From: UMGS1783 sp900555065
GTDB lineage: Bacteria; Bacillota; Clostridia; Oscillospirales; UMGS1783
Reading direction: 5' to 3'
Assembly (NCBI GenBank): GCA_937991645.1
Contig: CALKPL010000024.1
Span: 1 to 37,054 of the forward strand
DNA: 37,054 nucleotides
Part shown: piece by piece, positions 15,074-23,159 of the stretch
Layout: every line of letters begins with the position of its first letter
Numbering within the stretch: position 1 is the stretch's first letter
Notes under the pieces: generated by a model
The model's database searches: none
Seen by the model: only the letters and a program-made list of their open reading frames with translations
Told to the model about the DNA's origin: nothing
Translations under genes and position numbers: made by a program

Positions 15074-15883
15074 TTAAAAAATCCCGATAAAGCTGACATA
15101 GACATACACAAACGGCGCGACGAACAGCATGCTGTCAAACCGGTCGAGCACGCCGCCATGGCCCGGCAGCAACGTCCCGTAATCCTTTACGCCGTAGTTG
15201 CGCTTGAGCAGGGACATGCAAAGGTCGCCAAACTGCGCGACAAGCCCAGCGCAGAGGCCGAGCAGGGCGATCGCCGGATAGTTGACGGACAGGCCGTATA
15301 TCGTGCCGAGCAGGCCGCCGAACCCCCAGCATAGCAGCGCCGACGCGAGCACGCCGCACACGAAGCCTTCGACGGACTTTTTGGGGCTGAGGTGCGGCGC
15401 GAGCTTGTGCCGGCCGAACAGCGAACCCGTCAGGTAAGCGACGGTATCCGTACCGAAGCTCGCGAGCACGATGATTAACAGATAATACAATCCGTTATCC
15501 TGCATGCTCAGGTAACTGAGCGCGGACAAAAGCGCAGGAATCAGCAGTGAAATCAAAAAGACAAACCACAGCCGGTCCAGCCGCTTCTTCTCATAGACCC
15601 GCATCAGGGACAAAAACAGCACGGCCGCGAACAGGAACAACCCGGCGGCAGCGTAGTAATAGCAGGGAAACTCCAGGTACGGAAAGGCAATGGCGATGAG
15701 GATGGACAGCGTCCGCAGCGCACGGTAGCGGAGCAGGCCCGCCGCCCGGTACAGCTCATAGACCGCCATGGCGCCCAAAATTGCGGCCACGCTGGCGACG
15801 ACATAGGGCACCGATGAAAAAATCAGCACCACGGCGGCGACAAGCACAAGGACCACACCTGTGACAAACCGTTTCAGAAACAT
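15074..15883 (-). CDS. cdsA: Phosphatidate cytidylyltransferase (CDP-diglyceride synthase)
   Basis: Integral membrane enzyme making CDP-diacylglycerol from phosphatidic acid and CTP, the entry to bacterial phospholipids. 269 residues from the ATG at 15883, which has GGGGGAG upstream; a longer open frame reaching 16009 lies inside uppS and is not used. About eight hydrophobic segments are visible. The family signature lies near the C terminus: S-L-L-K-R-N-Y-G-V-K-D-Y-G-T-L-L-P-G-H-G-G-V-L-D-R-F-D. It starts two bases after the uppS stop, as in many Firmicutes. Confidence 0.96.
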   Translation of the reverse strand: MFLKRFVTGVVLVLVAAVVLIFSSVPYVVASVAAILGAMAVYELYRAAGLLRYRALRTLSILIAIAFPYLEFPCYYYAAAGLFLFAAVLFLSLMRVYEKKRLDRLWFVFLISLLIPALLSALSYLSMQDNGLYYLLIIVLASFGTDTVAYLTGSLFGRHKLAPHLSPKKSVEGFVCGVLASALLCWGFGGLLGTIYGLSVNYPAIALLGLCAGLVAQFGDLCMSLLKRNYGVKDYGTLLPGHGGVLDRFDSMLFVAPFVYVYVSFIGIF

Positions 15884-15885
15884 AG

Positions 15886-16620
15886 TCAAACTCCCCCAAA
15901 ACGCCGGCTGCGGCGATTGTAGTCCGCAATAGCCCGGTCGAGATCCGCCGGCGTGAAGTCCGGCCACAGCACGTCGGAATACCAAAACTCCGCATATGCG
16001 CTCTGCCACAGCAGGAAATTGGACAGGCGCTGTTCGCCGCTCGGCCGTATAATCAAGTCGGGATCCGGCTGTCCGGCGGTATAGAGATACTGGGAAAACG
16101 CCTGTTCGTCAAACGTGTCCGGAACCCGACCTTTCAGCAGACAGTCCATGGCGAAGTCGCTCGCGGCGCGTACGATTTCCTGGCGGCCGCCGTAGTTGAT
16201 CGCAAGATTGACCGTAATCCCCGTCATCCGCTCCGTCAGCAGCTCCGCCTGCGCCATCTTTTTAACAATATTCTCGGACAAAGCCGAAATATCACCGATG
16301 AACTTCAATTTCATATTATACTTTTCAAAGTCGACGAGGATCTCGTCGAGATACTCGTCGAACTGCTGCATGAGCGAATCCACTTCCTCTTTCGGCCGGC
16401 TCCAGTTTTCCGTTGAAAAGGCATAGAAGGTCACATATTCTACGCCGCGCGCATTGCAGTGGCGCACAATCGTGCGAAATGTCTTGCCGCCCTGCGCATG
16501 GCCGAGAAAACGGGGCAGGCCACGCTTGGTCGCCCACCTGCCGTTGCCGTCCATAATAATGCCGATGTGCCGCGGTACTTTTTCGCACTCGACCTTTTGC
16601 TTTTTTCTGAATAACCCCAT
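15886..16620 (-). CDS. uppS: Undecaprenyl diphosphate synthase (cis-prenyltransferase)
   Basis: Adds eight isopentenyl units in cis to farnesyl diphosphate, giving the C55 lipid carrier for peptidoglycan and other wall polymers. 244 residues from the ATG at 16620, with a GGCGGGG stretch upstream. The catalytic aspartate is D24 in H-I-G-I-I-M-D-G-N-G-R-W-A. The other conserved blocks are F-Y-A-F-S-T-E-N-W-x-R-P, A-I-N-Y-G-G-R-Q-E-I, and D-L-I-I-R-P-S-G-E-Q-R-L-S-N-F-L-L-W-Q near the C terminus. It is cytosolic and peripheral to the membrane, and is the partner in pathway to dxr and ispG in this cluster. Confidence 0.96.
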   Translation of the reverse strand: MGLFRKKQKVECEKVPRHIGIIMDGNGRWATKRGLPRFLGHAQGGKTFRTIVRHCNARGVEYVTFYAFSTENWSRPKEEVDSLMQQFDEYLDEILVDFEKYNMKLKFIGDISALSENIVKKMAQAELLTERMTGITVNLAINYGGRQEIVRAASDFAMDCLLKGRVPDTFDEQAFSQYLYTAGQPDPDLIIRPSGEQRLSNFLLWQSAYAEFWYSDVLWPDFTPADLDRAIADYNRRSRRFGGV

Positions 16621-16715
16621 ATAACCCCGCCGTTTCGATAGAATTCCCTGCAACCGATTTGCCCCGCAGACGCAAAAAAACGCCTGCGGGGTCGTACTTG
16701 TGCATCTATTGCCGC

Positions 16716-17270
16716 TTACACTTCGGAAAGCTCTTTTTCTTTTTTCGCCGCGATGTCGTCTATCTTCTTAACGTATTTCTCCGTCAGTTCCTGCACGTCC
16801 TTCTCCATATCCTTCAGGTCGTCCTCGGTGATCTCGCCTTTCTTTTTCTGGGCCTTGAACTTTTCAATCGCATCTCTGCGGATGGACCGGATGGAGACCT
16901 TCGACTGCTCCGCCATGCTTCCGACCTGCTTGATCAGCTCCTTGCGGCGCTCCTCGGTAAGCGGCGGGAATACGAGTCGGATGACCTTGCCGTCGTTTGT
17001 GGGATTGATGCCGAGATCCGCCTGATTGATCGCCTTTTCAATCTCACGCAGGGTGGAGACGTCCCACGGCTGGATCTGCAGTACGCGCGCTTCTGTGACC
17101 GAAATGGCCGCCATCTGGTTGATGGGCGTTTCTGTCCCGTAGTAATCGACGCGCACCTTGTCGAGCAGGCCGGGATTGGCGCGGCCCGCGCGCACGACGG
17201 AATAGTTGTGCTCTAACACGCTCAGGGTCTTGTCCATTTTCTCGGTCAGCTCCGGATATGTGTCCTTCAT
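16716..17270 (-). CDS. frr: Ribosome recycling factor
   Basis: Splits the post-termination ribosome together with EF-G. 184 residues, the normal length: a three-helix bundle with the conserved R-A-G-R-A-N-P-G-L-L-D-K-V-x-V-D-Y-Y-G segment early, then P-W-D-V-S-T-L-R-E-I-E-K-A-I, and the helical C-terminal half ending K-K-I-D-D-I-A-A-K-K-E-K-E-L. The ATG at 17268-17270 overlaps the pyrH stop by four bases (ATGA), so translation is coupled. A 95-bp gap separates it from uppS downstream; that gap has a short inverted repeat (CCCGCAGGCG with CGCCTGCGGG) that may act as a weak terminator. Confidence 0.97.
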   Translation of the reverse strand: MKDTYPELTEKMDKTLSVLEHNYSVVRAGRANPGLLDKVRVDYYGTETPINQMAAISVTEARVLQIQPWDVSTLREIEKAINQADLGINPTNDGKVIRLVFPPLTEERRKELIKQVGSMAEQSKVSIRSIRRDAIEKFKAQKKKGEITEDDLKDMEKDVQELTEKYVKKIDDIAAKKEKELSEV

Positions 17271-17983
17271 ATCTTTTCCTCCTCCACTATTGTACCAATT
17301 TTTTCGCCTTTTATTGCTTTTACGATGTTGTCAGGATCGCTGACGGCAAAGACGAGAATGGGGATTTTATTGTCCATACACAGCGAAGCTGCCGTGCTGT
17401 CCATCACGCCGAGGGCCTGATCCAGAAGATCCTTGGGACGCAGCGTATCCAGTTTCTTTGCGTTTGGATCCTTGCGCGGGTCGGCCGTGTATACGCCGTC
17501 CACGTTCGTCGCCTTCATAAATACTTCCGCCTCAATTTCCGCCGCGCGCAGCGCCGCGGCCGTGTCGGTTGAGAAAAAGGGGTTGCCGGTCCCGCAGCCA
17601 AATACGACGACGCGCCCCTTTTCCAGGTGCCGGACCGCCTTGTTGCGGATATACGGCTCTGCGATCTGACGCATCTCGATGGCCGTCTGCACCCTTGTTT
17701 CTACGCCAAGCTGCTCCAGGCCGTCGGCAAAGGCGAGCGCGTTGAGCGCCGTTGCGAGCATGCCCATGTGGTCGGCCCTCGTACGGTCCATATTCCCGCC
17801 GCTGCGACCGCGCCAGAAGTTGCCGCCGCCGACGACAATCGCCACCTGCACGCCGAGGTCTACGCACTCTTTCACTTTCTGCGCCAAACGGGAGACGATA
17901 TCAAAATCAATCCCGGTCTTCAGCTCCCCCGCAAGGGCTTCGCCGCTGATCTTCAGCAGCACGCGTTTGTACTTTACAGCCAT
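17267..17983 (-). CDS. pyrH: Uridylate (UMP) kinase
   Basis: Phosphorylates UMP to UDP with ATP; it is the essential bacterial amino-acid-kinase-fold enzyme, usually hexameric and controlled by GTP and UTP. 238 residues: K-x-S-G-E-A-L at the N terminus for phosphate binding, V-V-G-G-G-N-F-W-R-G at about 52-61, the M-D-R-T-R-A-D-H-M-G-M-L-A-T segment, G-C-G-T-G-N-P-F-F-S-T-D-T-A, and D-G-V-Y-T-A-D-P. The ATG at 17983 has GGAGG upstream. It is the first gene of the cluster; the rpsB and tsf genes that often precede it are not here. Confidence 0.97.
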   Translation of the reverse strand: MAVKYKRVLLKISGEALAGELKTGIDFDIVSRLAQKVKECVDLGVQVAIVVGGGNFWRGRSGGNMDRTRADHMGMLATALNALAFADGLEQLGVETRVQTAIEMRQIAEPYIRNKAVRHLEKGRVVVFGCGTGNPFFSTDTAAALRAAEIEAEVFMKATNVDGVYTADPRKDPNAKKLDTLRPKDLLDQALGVMDSTAASLCMDNKIPILVFAVSDPDNIVKAIKGEKIGTIVEEEKI

Positions 17984-18026
17984 AAGCTATCCTCCGTAGT
18001 ATACGGTCTGGTTTTCATTATTCCTA

Positions 18027-18055
18027 ATTTTACTATAAAGCGGGATATATTTCAA
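18027..18055 (-). promoter_or_regulatory. Promoter of the pyrH-frr-uppS cluster
   Basis: On the minus strand TTGAAA (18050-18055) and TAAAAT (18027-18032) are exactly 17 bp apart, 45 bp upstream of the pyrH start. A sigma-A-type promoter here suits the absence of rpsB-tsf upstream. Confidence 0.65.
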
Positions 18056-18141
18056 TATGTTTTTGTAAACCCGCCGTTATAATTCATTTTTGCAGTGGAA
18101 AACACAGTGGATTTTCAGGCCGGACGGGCGGCGTTGTGCGA

Positions 18142-18179
18142 CAGGCCGGCGCTTCAGGCGGTGCTGAAGCGCCGGCCTG
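18142..18179. other. Strong GC-rich hairpin in the pyrH-htrA gap
   Basis: A perfect 16-bp inverted repeat (CAGGCCGGCGCTTCAG, loop GCGGTG, CTGAAGCGCCGGCCTG) sits in the 500-bp gap between pyrH and htrA. No T-run follows on either strand, so it is not a typical intrinsic terminator. The surrounding 18080-18370 is very GC-rich, with only unconvincing Arg-rich frames on both strands. I see no gene there. Confidence 0.5.
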
Positions 18180-18370
18180 CAAAAAGGCGGGGCAGGCAGG
18201 GTCTTTCGCGGCGAGGCACGGCAGGGTCCGGGCGTGCCGGACTAGGGATCCGACGCCGCAGATCGGTGCGCGATGGCGGAGTTTGGCGCTGTGGAACGCA
18301 GCAAAAAGACGCTGCGGTTATGCTTTCGCTGCTGGACGGCATCGGACGGGCTTTGGATAAAGATATACGA

Positions 18371-18403
18371 AAGGCGGACGGAAACTTGTATTCCGTCCGC
18401 CTT
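18371..18403 (-). terminator. Probable terminator of htrA
   Basis: A perfect 13-bp stem (AAGGCGGACGGAA with TTCCGTCCGCCTT, loop of seven) lies 85 bp past the htrA stop. On the minus strand it is followed by the T-rich TCGTATATCTTTAT. The T content is interrupted, so efficiency is uncertain. Confidence 0.5.
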
Positions 18404-18487
18404 GACGGCAACGCATTGCGCTTCGAAGATATACGCAGCAACCCGGTTTCGCCCCGAAACACACTGCGCATACACATACGCAGCCTA

Positions 18488-19726
18488 TCAATAGCTTGAA
18501 ATATCCTCCATCAGCCGCACCTGAATTTCATATGTCTTCCCTTCGCGCCAATAGGTAAGCGAAATCTGGTCGCCGATCTTGAACCTATTTTTCTCTTCAA
18601 CAAAATCGTCGACGTCCTCAAAGGTTTTTCCGTTTATCTGCGTAATGATGTCGCCCAGCCGCATTCCCCGACTGTAGGCGTCGCTGCTGGTATCGATAGA
18701 AACGACGCGCGCGCCCGGGACGACGCCTTCCTGCTCCGCCATCTCCTGCGTCACCTGCGCGACTGTGACGCCGATGATCGGCTGGCCCTCTACCTTGCCG
18801 GTCGCAATCAGCTCGTCGATAATGACTTTCGCCTGCGTCATCGGAATTGCAAAGCCCATACCCTCATACGTATCCACGCCGTCCGACATGATCTTGGAGT
18901 TGTTGATGCCGATTACCTGGCCGTATTCGTTGATAAGCGGCCCGCCGGAGTTGCCCGGATTTAGCTGCGCGTTTGTCTGGAGCAGGTCCAGCTTGCGGTT
19001 GTTGACATAGACGCCCTGGCGGATCCCCGAAATGATGCCGTCCGTCACTGTCTGCGCATACTGCACGCTGTACGGATTGCCGATCGAAACGACCGGGTCG
19101 CCCACCTCTACTTTGTCGGAGTCCCCGAACACTGCGGGCGTAAGCCCGTTTGCATCCACCTTGAGCACGGCAATGTCGCTGTTGTTGTCCCGGCCGCGAA
19201 CCGCCGCCTCATAGGACACCGTATTGTCGTTCATGATAATCGTGATCTTTGTCGCGTTGTGGATGACATGCGCGTTGGTAATAATATATCCGTCCTCGCT
19301 CATGATAATGCCGGTGCCAAGACCGGTGCCCCCTTCGCCGTCAGCCAGAATCATGACCACGGAAGGAGAGACTTTTTTATAGATTTCGGAAACGGTGAGC
19401 GAAGGTTCTGCCGCGCCCTCTGTAATAATGACTTCGGGCGCGTCGTCAAGCAGCTCCGGTTCGGACGACCCCTGGGAGGACTGGGACGGCTGCTGCGGAG
19501 CCTGAGACTGACCGCCCGACGACTGCTGCGACGACGAGGGCGGCGCGGCCGGACGTTCGGAGTACCGATTCAGCCACACAAACGCGCTCACCACGCCTAC
19601 AAATAAGAACACAATGACGGAAACGGCCGCTATCAGACCGGTGCGGCGGCGCCGTTCATTCTTTTTCTTTTGTTCCATATAGTCGTATTCTCCGTATGGG
19701 CCCTGCCGTTGTGGCGTGTCGTTCAC
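18488..19726 (-). CDS. htrA: Membrane-anchored HtrA-type serine protease with PDZ domain
   Basis: Surface quality-control protease. 412 residues: a charged cytosolic N terminus, one membrane anchor (about 29-51), a long Ser/Gln/Pro-rich linker (56-95), a trypsin-like domain with the triad H153 (T-N-A-H-V-I), D184 (N-N-S-D-I-A-V-L) and S260 (P-G-N-S-G-G-P-L), and a single PDZ domain (about 310-400, D-I-I-T-Q-I-N-G). The start is a GTG at 19726 with GGGGGAT upstream. It lies downstream of a sensor kinase/regulator pair on the same strand, 117 bp from the kinase stop. This neighbourhood recalls envelope-stress control of htrA by two-component systems in Firmicutes, but that link is inference. 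Confidence 0.95.
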   Translation of the reverse strand: MNDTPQRQGPYGEYDYMEQKKKNERRRRTGLIAAVSVIVFLFVGVVSAFVWLNRYSERPAAPPSSSQQSSGGQSQAPQQPSQSSQGSSEPELLDDAPEVIITEGAAEPSLTVSEIYKKVSPSVVMILADGEGGTGLGTGIIMSEDGYIITNAHVIHNATKITIIMNDNTVSYEAAVRGRDNNSDIAVLKVDANGLTPAVFGDSDKVEVGDPVVSIGNPYSVQYAQTVTDGIISGIRQGVYVNNRKLDLLQTNAQLNPGNSGGPLINEYGQVIGINNSKIMSDGVDTYEGMGFAIPMTQAKVIIDELIATGKVEGQPIIGVTVAQVTQEMAEQEGVVPGARVVSIDTSSDAYSRGMRLGDIITQINGKTFEDVDDFVEEKNRFKIGDQISLTYWREGKTYEIQVRLMEDISSY

Positions 19727-19843
19727 GTTTTATCCCCCATTGCATATTTATTGCGGCTGTAAAAAGGCCCGCACGTATATAGTATATTCCGCAGAGGTTT
19801 CGCACAGAAGCGGTTTCGGCAAACAAATCTAATAAAGCAACGC

Positions 19844-21409
19844 CTATTTCGTAAGCTTGCCGGGCCTTTCGCCGTCGCCTTTTTTCGAGGCGTTCTCGCC
19901 CTTGTCGCCCCTGGTAAACAGGCCGGTTTCCTTCTTCACCAGTTCCAGGGTAAAGGCAAATTCGGTATAGGCGCCCGGAATCGATTCCACGCCGATCTCG
20001 CCGCGGTTCATGTTGACGAGCATTTTCGCAATATACAGGCCAAGCCCCATCCCCTCGCGGTCCAGACCCCGGGATTTATCGCTCTTGTAGAAGCGGTCGA
20101 ATATAAAGGGTATTTCTTCCGGCGCTATGCCCGGCCCTGTATTGCGGATTTTCACGGAAGCGAACTTGTCGGATTCCACCGCAGTTTCAATCGTAATCCC
20201 GCCGTGCATGGGCGTATACTTAACGGAATTGCCTATTATATTTGTCAGAATCCGGTAAACCGCGTCTTCATCCGCCAGGACGATAATCTTATCGTCAAGC
20301 GTGAAATTCAGCGCGATGTCCTTCTCTTCAATCGACATTTCAAAAGTAAGAAGTACGCGCTTTACGATTTCGTTGATGTTGAGCGGACGCATGTTCATTT
20401 CCACCTGGCCGCCCTCCAGGCGCGTAATATCCAGAATAGAATCGACCAGCCGGCTCAGGCGGCGGATTTCATCGGAGACACGGCGCAGATATATCGTCTC
20501 CCGTTCGCGCGGGATGGTCCCGTCCAGAATCCCGTCGATAAAACCGGAAATCGTCGTCATCGGCGTTTTCAGGTCGTGTGAAATGTTCGCCATAAAGCCG
20601 CGCCGGCTGCTCTCCATCTGCTCGAGCGCGTCCGCCATGGTGTTGAACGATATGCAGAGCTCCGAAATTTCATCGTTCCCGCTGATGCGCACCCGCTTTT
20701 CAAAATTTCCGGCCGAGAACTGATTCAACGCTTCACGCATTTCCAAAAGCGGTCTGGTCAGACGTTTGATGCCCATATAGATGAACAGGAACGACAATGC
20801 GAGCACACCGCAGACAGAAAGCAGGAAGAAACGCGTAATCACCACAATCATCGTAGACATGGAGGAAGTAGGCGTGGATATGAACACATATCCGATCACC
20901 TGGCTGTCCACAATGCCGTTTGCGTCTTCCAGTATGGGTACGCCGACCGTGTACCGGCTCTCGCCATAATAACCGAAAAACGTACCGGTTGCCTGGTACA
21001 CGTTTGTTCTGTCGATCTGTTCAATCGCCTTGTAGTTTACAATCTCTACGTCCCGGAGCATATACTCCTTTTTATCAGAAAAGAGCAGGCATTCGTCGTT
21101 GTTTTCGCTGAGGATAAATATGTCGCTCGTACCGTTTTCGTCCACCAGCTTAATCGTGTCGCTGAACATCTCGAAGCTGGCCCGCTTATCCTGATTATAC
21201 AGGCGCTGCTTGTACAGTTCAATGGGATTTGCGCGCATATTGGACACATACAGCGAAATGTTGCACGCGTTGTTATAGATGCGCTCGCGCTGCTGCGCGA
21301 TAAAATAGTTTGCGGTCATAACGAGAAGGATCATTCCGAGAAAGGTAAAACACAGAATGATCGTTATCGCCGTGGTGACGAAGTATTTGGAGAAAATGCC
21401 TTTAAACAT
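19844..21409 (-). CDS. PhoR/ResE-like sensor histidine kinase
   Basis: 521 residues from the ATG at 21409 (GGAGG six bases upstream). Two membrane segments (about 9-35 and 185-211) flank an extracellular sensor region of about 150 residues. HAMP follows (about 212-265), then HisKA with phospho-acceptor H278 in N-I-S-H-D-L-K-T-P, and the ATPase domain with N (I-I-G-N-S-V-K-Y-T-P), G1 (N-T-G-P-G-I) and G2 (G-M-G-L-G-L-Y-I-A-K) boxes. The C-terminal 25 residues are charged and low in complexity. It starts 24 bp after the response regulator gene, its evident partner. The stimulus is not readable from sequence; an envelope signal is plausible given htrA next door. Confidence 0.95.
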   Translation of the reverse strand: MFKGIFSKYFVTTAITIILCFTFLGMILLVMTANYFIAQQRERIYNNACNISLYVSNMRANPIELYKQRLYNQDKRASFEMFSDTIKLVDENGTSDIFILSENNDECLLFSDKKEYMLRDVEIVNYKAIEQIDRTNVYQATGTFFGYYGESRYTVGVPILEDANGIVDSQVIGYVFISTPTSSMSTMIVVITRFFLLSVCGVLALSFLFIYMGIKRLTRPLLEMREALNQFSAGNFEKRVRISGNDEISELCISFNTMADALEQMESSRRGFMANISHDLKTPMTTISGFIDGILDGTIPRERETIYLRRVSDEIRRLSRLVDSILDITRLEGGQVEMNMRPLNINEIVKRVLLTFEMSIEEKDIALNFTLDDKIIVLADEDAVYRILTNIIGNSVKYTPMHGGITIETAVESDKFASVKIRNTGPGIAPEEIPFIFDRFYKSDKSRGLDREGMGLGLYIAKMLVNMNRGEIGVESIPGAYTEFAFTLELVKKETGLFTRGDKGENASKKGDGERPGKLTK

Positions 21410-21433
21410 ATATACCCTCCGGGTACGACAGTT

Positions 21434-22126
21434 TTATTCCGGGTCTCTCAGCTCAAATTTGTACCCGACTCCCCAGACCGTCTTGAGGTTCCACTGCGGG
21501 GACACGACGTCCAGCTTTTCACGCAGGCGCTTGATATGCACGTCGACCGTACGCGAATCGCCGTAATATTCAAAGCCCCAGACTTCGTCAAGAAGCTGGT
21601 CGCGCGTATAGACTTTATTGGGGTTCGACGCGAGGTGGAACAACAGCTCCAGTTCCTTGGGCGGCATTTCTACTACTTTGCCCTTGATGCGCACTTCAAA
21701 GCTGACCTTGTCAATAATCAAATTGTCATACTCAATGCGCAGCTTTTCTTCGGCCGCATTTGTCGAACGGCGCAGGATCGCCTTGATGCGGGCCAGCACT
21801 TCCTTTGCGTCAAAGGGCTTGACAATATAGTCGTCGGTGCCGAAATCAAAGCTTTGCAGCTTGTCGAAACTCTCCGCCTTCGCAGTGATCATGATAACCG
21901 GCACATCGCTTGTCTTGCGGATTTCCTGCAGCACATGCATCCCGTCCTTTTTTGGCATCATAATATCAAGCAGGATAAGGTCGGGATTGTAATGCCTGAA
22001 CTTTTCAAGCGCGGCCTCCCCGTCCAGCGCGATCTGGACGTCGTATCCGTCTTTCTCCAAATACAGCCTGAGCAGTTCGCATATGTTCTCGTCGTCATCG
22101 ACGACCAATATCTTAATATTCGCCAT
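21434..22126 (-). CDS. OmpR/PhoB-family response regulator
   Basis: 230 residues from the ATG at 22126, which has AGGAGG nine bases upstream; a TTG at 22135 overlaps that spacing and is not used. The receiver domain has D10/D11, the phospho-acceptor D54 (D-L-I-L-L-D-I-M-M-P-K-K-D-G), T/S at the switch (V-I-M-I-T-A-K) and the conserved K-P-F. The winged helix (about 130-230) contains P-K-E-L-E-L-L-F-H-L and V-D-V-H-I-K-R-L-R-E-K-L. It is the first gene of the pair with the kinase, and is divergent from smpB across a 190-bp gap. Confidence 0.95.
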   Translation of the reverse strand: MANIKILVVDDDENICELLRLYLEKDGYDVQIALDGEAALEKFRHYNPDLILLDIMMPKKDGMHVLQEIRKTSDVPVIMITAKAESFDKLQSFDFGTDDYIVKPFDAKEVLARIKAILRRSTNAAEEKLRIEYDNLIIDKVSFEVRIKGKVVEMPPKELELLFHLASNPNKVYTRDQLLDEVWGFEYYGDSRTVDVHIKRLREKLDVVSPQWNLKTVWGVGYKFELRDPE

Positions 22127-22260
22127 AATATTCAACCTCCTTTTTGTTCTATTTTATACCGTATACAGCGGCGGCAGAGTGAATAAATTGTAAATTATGA
22201 ACAAGCTATCGTTCGGTAGCCAAAATAGACGCGGCGCAGCCCGGAAATCCATGGATTATC

Positions 22261-22289
22261 TTGACCTGCGCGCGGGATAATGGTATAAT
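22261..22289 (+). promoter_or_regulatory. Promoter of smpB (and possibly ssrA)
   Basis: TTGACC (22261-22266) and a consensus TATAAT (22284-22289) are separated by exactly 17 bp, 29 bp upstream of the smpB ATG. No clear separate promoter or terminator is seen between smpB and ssrA, so they may be co-transcribed. Confidence 0.8.
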
Positions 22290-22318
22290 AAATATACATG
22301 TATGGAGGCGGAACTAAT

Positions 22319-22783
22319 ATGGCAACCGGCACAAAAACAATTGCACAAAACCGGCAGGCGCATCACGAGTATTTTATACTGGATCAGTTTGAAGCCGGTA
22401 TAGAGCTTGTGGGAACTGAAGTAAAATCCATTCGGCAGGGCCGCGTAAACCTGAAAGACGCCTACTGCAGCATCGACCGCGGCGAGCTGTTTCTGAACGC
22501 CATGCATGTAAGCCCTTATGAGCAGGGCAATATATTCAACCGAGATCCGCTGCGCAAGCGCCGCCTGCTCATGCACAAAAAGGAGATTATGAAACTCCTG
22601 GGCCAATCCAAACAGGAGGGGCTGACCCTCATCCCCCTGTCTCTTTACTTTAAAGGGCCGCGCATAAAAGTTGCAGTCGGTTTATGCAGGGGAAAAAAGC
22701 TCTATGACAAGCGCGCCGATCTCGCCGCGAAAGACGCAAACCGCGAAATGCAGCGCGTTGTCAAGCAACGGCAGCAAGGCTGA
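22319..22783 (+). CDS. smpB: SsrA-binding protein SmpB
   Basis: Binds tmRNA and brings it to stalled ribosomes in trans-translation. 154 residues from the ATG at 22319 (GGAGG about ten bases upstream); an ATG at 22298 precedes the ribosome binding site. Typical SmpB blocks: N-R-Q-A-H-H-E-Y-F-I, G-I-E-L-V-G-T-E-V-K-S-I-R-Q-G-R-V-N-L-K-D, H-V-S-P-Y-E-Q-G-N, R-K-R-R-L-L-M-H-K-K-E-I, and the C-terminal G-K-K-L-Y-D-K-R followed by a basic tail that enters the mRNA channel. The tmRNA gene follows 22 bp later. Confidence 0.97.
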   Translation: MATGTKTIAQNRQAHHEYFILDQFEAGIELVGTEVKSIRQGRVNLKDAYCSIDRGELFLNAMHVSPYEQGNIFNRDPLRKRRLLMHKKEIMKLLGQSKQEGLTLIPLSLYFKGPRIKVAVGLCRGKKLYDKRADLAAKDANREMQRVVKQRQQG

Positions 22784-22805
22784 TTGCATTATTATAGTTA
22801 TATAA

Positions 22806-23159
22806 GGGGGCGTAATGGTTTCGACGTGGGTGTTGCACTGTAACTGGCGGGTGGCGTTCGCGAAAATCGCCTAAAACGTTCGCAATTTAAAAATAAACGC
22901 TAACAAGAATTTAGCTTACGCTGCCTAATTTAATTAGGTAGCCGTCCCTTCCCCGAACGCCGCAGCGGGGTCTGGGGCGTCACTGAGCGGCCACCATGAC
23001 CATGTTAAGATTTGCGCATGGCAGGACAAATGAATCTACTAAGGCCGTAAGCCTGCAATTAGGCGTGCGGCCAAGGGAATGTTAATATAATTGCTACGCC
23101 CGTAGATGGTTGCAGGAATTCGCCGGCGGACGGGAGTTCGATCCTCCCCGCCTCCACCA
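22806..23159 (+). ncRNA. ssrA: Transfer-messenger RNA (tmRNA)
   Basis: 354 nt, one-piece form. The 5' end GGGGGCG pairs with CGCCTCC before an encoded ACCA end (23156-23159). A T-arm GGGAGTTCGATCCTCCC is present, and the typical GTAATGGTTTCGACGTGGG opens the molecule. The tag frame at 22899-22928 reads A-N-K-N-L-A-Y-A-A then TAA; the exact resume codon cannot be fixed by eye. The stop lies in the stem GCTGCCTAAT/ATTAGGTAGC as in other tmRNAs. The gene follows smpB by 22 bp and is followed at once by a perfect terminator. Confidence 0.97.

Noticed and set aside
18095..18499. A 134-codon plus-strand frame in the pyrH-htrA gap
   Set aside because: It has Arg-rich low-information composition and no ribosome binding site, runs through two perfect hairpins and overlaps the end of htrA.
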